10,730 nucleotides of DNA, from assembly GCA_001512985.1 (NCBI GenBank), contig LFRX01000043.1:33227-43956 (forward strand), written 5' to 3'. How positions within the stretch are numbered: position 1 is the stretch's first letter; every line of letters begins with the position of its first letter. Shown here one piece after another: positions 7,752-10,730 of the stretch. The notes under the pieces are model-generated. The model was given only the letters and a program-made list of their open reading frames with translations, ran no database searches and was not told where the DNA came from. The stretch is from Acholeplasmatales bacterium DTU056 (GTDB lineage: Bacteria > Bacillota_I > Bacilli_A > ML615J-28 > CAG-698). Position numbers and translations under genes: made by a program.

Positions 7752-8735
7752 TTACGGTAAGAAGTGAACTAGTTTTCGTGCTTCATGAACAATTTGACTA
7801 GATTTTATTAAAAAGTGATGTTCGCCACGTGGAAGTGGAACAGTAACATCAAAGCCAGCAAGACGTGTTGGTGGAGCTTCTAAAGAGAAGAAGGCTCTTT
7901 CATTAATTAATGAAACAAGTTCAGCTCCTGGACCAAATGACTTATAGGCTTCATGGACGATTAACACACGCCCGGTTTTTTTCACTGATTCGATAATTGT
8001 ATCAACATCTAATGGTGCAATAGTACGTAAATCTATTAATTCTACGGAAATATTTTCTTTTTCTAACTCTTGGATTGCTTTTTCTGTTTCTCTAACTAAA
8101 GATCCCCAAGTAATAATAGTTAAGTCAGATCCAGTTTTAACTACTTTAGCTTTACCAATTGGGACGATGTATTCTTCATCAGGGACTTCTTGACGGAAGG
8201 CTCGGTAAATTCGTTTTGGTTCTAAGAAAATAACTGGATCAGGATCTTTAATGCTTGCGGTTAGTAAGCCTTTGGTATCATATGGTGTTGATGGAATTAC
8301 AACTTTTAATCCAGGGATATGCGCAAATAAGACTTCTAATGCTTCAGAGTGATGTTCTAAAGCCCGAATTCCGCCTCCGTATGGCATTCTAATAACTAAT
8401 GGTAAATTGTATTTTCCTCGAGAACGATTACGCATTCTTGCTACATGGCTTACAATTTGGTTATATGCTGGTAAAACAAATCCATCAAATTGAATTTCCG
8501 CAACCGGTCTTAGTCCATTAATTGCCATCCCAACGGCGGCACCGACAATGGCAGATTCAGAGATTGGTGTATCAAAAACACGATCTTCTCCAAATTTCTT
8601 TTGTAATCCAGCAGTGGCACGAAAAACTCCACCTTCATATCCAACATCTTCACCAAAGACGACAACGGTTGGATCATTTTCTAATTGTTGTTCTAAGGTT
8701 TTATTAACAGCTTCTAAAATATTCAGTAAGGCCAT
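7752..8735 (-). CDS. pdhB: Pyruvate dehydrogenase E1 component, beta subunit
   Basis: This 327-residue transketolase-type subunit forms the thiamine-diphosphate site together with E1 alpha. Seen here: FGEDVGYEGGVF (27-38), DTPISE with the TPP-activating Glu60, the FDGF segment (83-86), MPYGGG (117-122), the EHHS active-site region (His129), LEPKRIYR (171-178) and, in the C-terminal transketolase domain, DLRTIAPLD (235-243). Length is normal for the family. The start codon overlaps the pdhA stop (TAATG, one base shared), and its ribosome-binding site AGAGGAGGAA (complement of 8741-8750) lies inside the pdhA coding end. That arrangement favours coupled, equimolar synthesis of the two E1 subunits. 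LEPKRIYR is also common in branched-chain 2-oxoacid E1 beta, so this subunit alone does not settle the substrate; the neighbouring E1 alpha does. Confidence 0.94.
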   Translation of the reverse strand: MALLNILEAVNKTLEQQLENDPTVVVFGEDVGYEGGVFRATAGLQKKFGEDRVFDTPISESAIVGAAVGMAINGLRPVAEIQFDGFVLPAYNQIVSHVARMRNRSRGKYNLPLVIRMPYGGGIRALEHHSEALEVLFAHIPGLKVVIPSTPYDTKGLLTASIKDPDPVIFLEPKRIYRAFRQEVPDEEYIVPIGKAKVVKTGSDLTIITWGSLVRETEKAIQELEKENISVELIDLRTIAPLDVDTIIESVKKTGRVLIVHEAYKSFGPGAELVSLINERAFFSLEAPPTRLAGFDVTVPLPRGEHHFLIKSSQIVHEARKLVHFLP

Positions 8736-9823
8736 TATTTTTCCTCCTCTTGTAAGAATTTTTTATAATTATTCAATTGTTCCTCTAATAAAGGTGGAAG
8801 TTTTTCATACATATGCATAAATATTTCCTCTAATTCGACAACTGCGCCTTTTTGTTCAACTTTTTTGAATGTTTCTAAAACATATTGATTAGCTTCTTCT
8901 TGAAGAGCCTCTTCTTTATTAATATCCCATAGTCCTTTTTGTTCAAGATAAATTCTAAAGCGGTCAATTGGGTCTTTTTTACGCCATTCTTCAACTTCGG
9001 ATTCACTACGATAAATGGTTGGATCGTCACTAGTTGTATGAGGACCAAGGCGATAGGTGATAGCTTCAATTAAAGTTGGGCCTTCACCACGGCGGGCTCT
9101 CTCCGCCGCAAACCTCGTAGCAACATACATTGCTAAGACGTCATTACCATCGACCATAATTCCAGGAATTCCATAGCCGATAGCCTTTTGGGCTAAGTTT
9201 TGGGCTTTAGTAGCTTTTGCGCGTGGTGTAGAAATGGCCCATTGATTGTTTTGAATTACAATAATTACTGGTAAATCATACACTCCCGCAAAATTCACTC
9301 CTTCATGGAATTCACCATGCGATGTTCCACCATCGCCAATAAAGGTAATGACAACTTGTCCTTTATTTAGAACTTTACTAGCATAAGCCAATCCAGCCGC
9401 ATGATTTATTTGTGCGCCAATAGTAATATTAACTGGTAAGACATTGACTCCCTCATTAAAATGACTACCACGTTCATTACCATACCAATATAGGAAGGCT
9501 TGTTCTAAAGTAACACCATGATAGATCATCGCATTAAATTCACGGAAAGCGGGGCTTAACCAGTCAGTTTTTTCTAAAGCGGCCATCGCTCCGATTTGGG
9601 CAGCTTCTTGACCTTGGTTAGGTGCATATGTTAACATTCGCCCTTGACGTTGAAATTGAACAGCTTTTATATCCGCCACTCTTCCAATAACCATACTACG
9701 ATACATATGAATTAATTTCTCGTCTGGTATATTTGGAACAAGATCTTCATTGACAATTTTTCCTTGTGGATTAAGAATTTGAAACATCTTGTTTTTAAGT
9801 GGATCATACTTCTTAAATAGCAT
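8735..9823 (-). CDS. pdhA: Pyruvate dehydrogenase E1 component, alpha subunit
   Basis: This 362-residue thiamine-diphosphate subunit carries out the decarboxylation of pyruvate. The Bacillota-type N-terminus with FQILNPQGKIV (14-24) is characteristic of pyruvate rather than branched-chain E1 alpha. The TPP/Mg motif runs from GDG (163-165) to NN (192-193), followed by the AISTPR segment, and the mobile loop PHTTSDDPT spans 261-269. EGVNVLP (124-130) and LAQKAIGYGIPGI (210-222) also fit the Geobacillus-type enzyme as I remember it. ATG 9823 is preceded by TTAAGGAGGAC (complement of 9830-9840), close to a perfect Shine-Dalgarno. It is the first gene of the operon, about 50 bases downstream of the predicted transcription start. 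Internally it contains a GC-rich inverted repeat at 9090-9108 that simply encodes an Ala/Arg-rich stretch. Confidence 0.95.
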   Translation of the reverse strand: MLFKKYDPLKNKMFQILNPQGKIVNEDLVPNIPDEKLIHMYRSMVIGRVADIKAVQFQRQGRMLTYAPNQGQEAAQIGAMAALEKTDWLSPAFREFNAMIYHGVTLEQAFLYWYGNERGSHFNEGVNVLPVNITIGAQINHAAGLAYASKVLNKGQVVITFIGDGGTSHGEFHEGVNFAGVYDLPVIIVIQNNQWAISTPRAKATKAQNLAQKAIGYGIPGIMVDGNDVLAMYVATRFAAERARRGEGPTLIEAITYRLGPHTTSDDPTIYRSESEVEEWRKKDPIDRFRIYLEQKGLWDINKEEALQEEANQYVLETFKKVEQKGAVVELEEIFMHMYEKLPPLLEEQLNNYKKFLQEEEK

Positions 9824-9879
9824 TAATTTGTCCTCCTTAAATAAATTTTTAAGATTTCTATTTAAATACTTACGGTTTT

Positions 9880-9908
9880 ATTATATAATCTAAACTATCA
9901 TCTAGCAA
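9880..9908 (-). promoter_or_regulatory. Sigma-A-type promoter of the pdh operon
   Basis: On the minus strand a TTGCTA -35 box (9908-9903) is followed by a 17-base spacer and a perfect TATAAT -10 box (9885-9880). The predicted transcript start is near 9873, leaving a leader of about 50 bases ending in the strong pdhA ribosome-binding site. The -35 box lies inside the palindrome at 9897-9925. Confidence 0.75.
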
Positions 9909-9925
9909 TTTATATGCTTGATGAT
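9897..9925. promoter_or_regulatory. 29-bp imperfect palindrome over the pdh -35 box, candidate operator
   Basis: Arms ATCATCTAGCA (9897-9907) and TGCTTGATGAT (9915-9925) are complementary at 10 of 11 positions, with a 7-base AT spacer. The arm nearer pdhA covers five bases of its -35 box. The arm centres are about 18 bases apart, close to two helical turns, as expected for a dimeric regulator. No T-run follows, so it is not a terminator. The regulator is not encoded in the window and I do not recognise the motif. Confidence 0.5.
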
Positions 9926-9950
9926 GCTCTCTTTAGGGTATTAGCGTAAT

Positions 9951-9969
9951 TGTCTCTTGTGAAAAGACA
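9951..9969. promoter_or_regulatory. 19-bp imperfect palindrome over the efflux-gene -35 box, candidate operator
   Basis: TGTCTCTT (9951-9958) and AAAAGACA (9962-9969) are complementary at 7 of 8 positions around the spacer GTG. It encloses the -35 box at 9957-9962. The sequence is unrelated to the palindrome in front of pdhA. It is short and in AT-rich DNA, so chance is possible. Confidence 0.35.
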
Positions 9970-9985
9970 TATTATTTGATAAAAT
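9957..9985 (+). promoter_or_regulatory. Sigma-A-type promoter of the cation efflux gene
   Basis: TTGTGA (9957-9962), a 17-base spacer and TAAAAT (9980-9985) give a good promoter for the gene starting at 10003. The predicted transcript start near 9992 falls at the beginning of the ribosome-binding site AGAGGTG (9992-9998), so the leader would be unusually short, about 11 bases. Confidence 0.6.
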
Positions 9986-10002
9986 TACTTTAGAGGTGTA
10001 CT

Positions 10003-10730
10003 ATGATAAACTTTATAATAAAATTATTTATTAAAAACCACCAAGATGTTAATAATTTAACTGTCCGCACAATGTATGGTAAGTTGTGTGGAATTGTGGG
10101 GATAGTGAGTAATTTAATTTTAACAATTATAAAATTGGTTATGGGATTTTTGGCAGGGAGTATTGCGATTATTGCGGATGGGGTAAATAATTTGGCCGAT
10201 GTTTCTACCTCCGTCGTTACTTTATTAGGATTTAGATTGTCAAGTATCCCTGCTGATAAAGAACATCCTTATGGTCATCAGCGGAGTGAATATATTGCGG
10301 GACTAATTGTCTCTCTTTTTGTTTTAATTGTAGGTTTAAATATATTGCAATCATCAATTCAAAAAATAATAAATCCAGAAACTATTAATTTTTCAAATAT
10401 AATCTTTATTATTTTAATAATATCTATCGCGATTAAATTATTTCAAATGATGTTTTACCGTAGAGTAGCTAAGATTATTTCTTCAAAATCTTTACGTGCT
10501 TCTTCCTTTGACAGTTTGAGCGATATATTTACCACCGCTATTGTCTTAATAGGAATGATTATTTTCAAAACTGCTTCAGTTAACATTGATGCCTATTTAG
10601 GTACTATTATTTCCTTATTTATTATTTACAGCGGATTTAAATTAATTAAAGAAACTGTTTCACCATTGTTAGGTGAAGCCCCGAGTCAAGAGTTCTTAGA
10701 AAAAATTGAAACACATCTTAATTCTTACGA
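10003..10730 (+). CDS. Cation diffusion facilitator family metal exporter, 3' end outside the window
   Basis: 242 residues are visible and the frame is open to the right edge. Family features: hydrophobic segments near 31-50, 54-79, 97-117, 132-150, 164-187 and 193-212 give six helices, and the helix 2-3 loop carries the hallmark EHPYGHQRSEY (87-97). The soluble C-terminal domain begins around 222 and is cut off. By alignment in memory with E. coli YiiP, the transport site is Asn62/Asp66 in helix 2 and Asp170/Asp174 in helix 5. That N-D-D-D pattern, rather than the D-D-H-D of YiiP or the H-D-H-D of many zinc exporters, is reported for manganese exporters such as pneumococcal MntE. Export of Mn2+ from the cytoplasm in exchange for protons is therefore the best guess; Fe2+ or Zn2+ cannot be excluded. 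The ATG at 10003 gives the usual N-terminus of Bacillota members (MINFIIKLFIKN). The gene is divergent from pdhA. Confidence 0.92.
   Translation, partial: MINFIIKLFIKNHQDVNNLTVRTMYGKLCGIVGIVSNLILTIIKLVMGFLAGSIAIIADGVNNLADVSTSVVTLLGFRLSSIPADKEHPYGHQRSEYIAGLIVSLFVLIVGLNILQSSIQKIINPETINFSNIIFIILIISIAIKLFQMMFYRRVAKIISSKSLRASSFDSLSDIFTTAIVLIGMIIFKTASVNIDAYLGTIISLFIIYSGFKLIKETVSPLLGEAPSQEFLEKIETHLNSY

Noticed and set aside
8522..9069. Open frames of 61, 90 and 64 codons overlapping pdhB and pdhA.
   Set aside because: They are frame shadows of highly conserved E1 coding sequence with no independent start signals.
5064..9823. Branched-chain 2-oxoacid or acetoin dehydrogenase as an alternative identity for the operon.
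   Set aside because: E1 beta has a branched-chain-like LEPKRIYR motif, but the E1 alpha N-terminus and mobile-loop region match Bacillota pyruvate dehydrogenase, and the E1a-E1b-E2-E3 order is the standard pdh order.
1..10730. Mobile elements, CRISPR repeats, tRNA/rRNA genes or defence systems.
   Set aside because: I saw no transposase or integrase motifs, no spaced direct repeats, no cloverleaf-like sequences and no terminal inverted repeats. The window reads as ordinary chromosomal genes.

Overview
The window is AT-rich, densely packed chromosomal DNA from a low-GC Bacillota/Mollicutes-type bacterium. All long reading frames stay open under the standard code. Tryptophan is always TGG, there is no in-frame TGA, and the visible stops are TAA or TAG. 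This argues against the TGA=Trp mycoplasmas and spiroplasmas. It fits standard-code relatives such as Acholeplasmatales, Izemoplasma/Haloplasma-like or Erysipelotrichia-like lineages. That placement is inferred from composition, code and protein resemblance, not from a marker gene.

Left part (1-3807, + strand): the 3' end of a gene whose C-terminus resembles YvlB/LiaX-type SHOCT-like proteins is followed after 26 bases by two full-length ABC half-transporter genes. These two overlap by 14 bases once the second start is corrected to 1975. They most likely form a heterodimeric exporter; the substrate is unknown. The second subunit has an altered signature motif (LSYGQ).

Middle (3808-5063): lplA, a lipoate-protein ligase with its C-terminal accessory domain, is followed by two strong hairpins in the convergent gap. 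The first lies directly behind lplA. The second is a perfect 15-bp stem with A- and T-tracts and can also end the operon coming from the right.

Right part (5064-9823, - strand): a complete pyruvate dehydrogenase operon in the order pdhA (E1 alpha), pdhB (E1 beta), pdhC (E2, one lipoyl domain), pdhD (E3). Junctions are very tight, with each stop codon touching or overlapping the next gene's start or ribosome-binding site. A good sigma-A-type promoter precedes pdhA, and its -35 box lies in a 29-bp imperfect palindrome that looks like an operator. LplA is the plausible enzyme for attaching lipoate to Lys42 of the E2 protein, so lplA and the pdh operon form a functional neighbourhood although they are transcribed towards each other.

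Far right (10003-10730, + strand): the 5' two thirds or more of a cation diffusion facilitator gene, divergent from pdhA. It has its own promoter, a second small palindrome over the -35 box, and an N-D-D-D metal-site pattern that suggests manganese.

I see no mobile element, CRISPR array, tRNA, rRNA or clearly new multi-gene system. The most useful leads are the two candidate operators in the divergent intergenic region, the asymmetric ABC pair next to a LiaX/YvlB-like gene, and the predicted metal specificity of the efflux protein.
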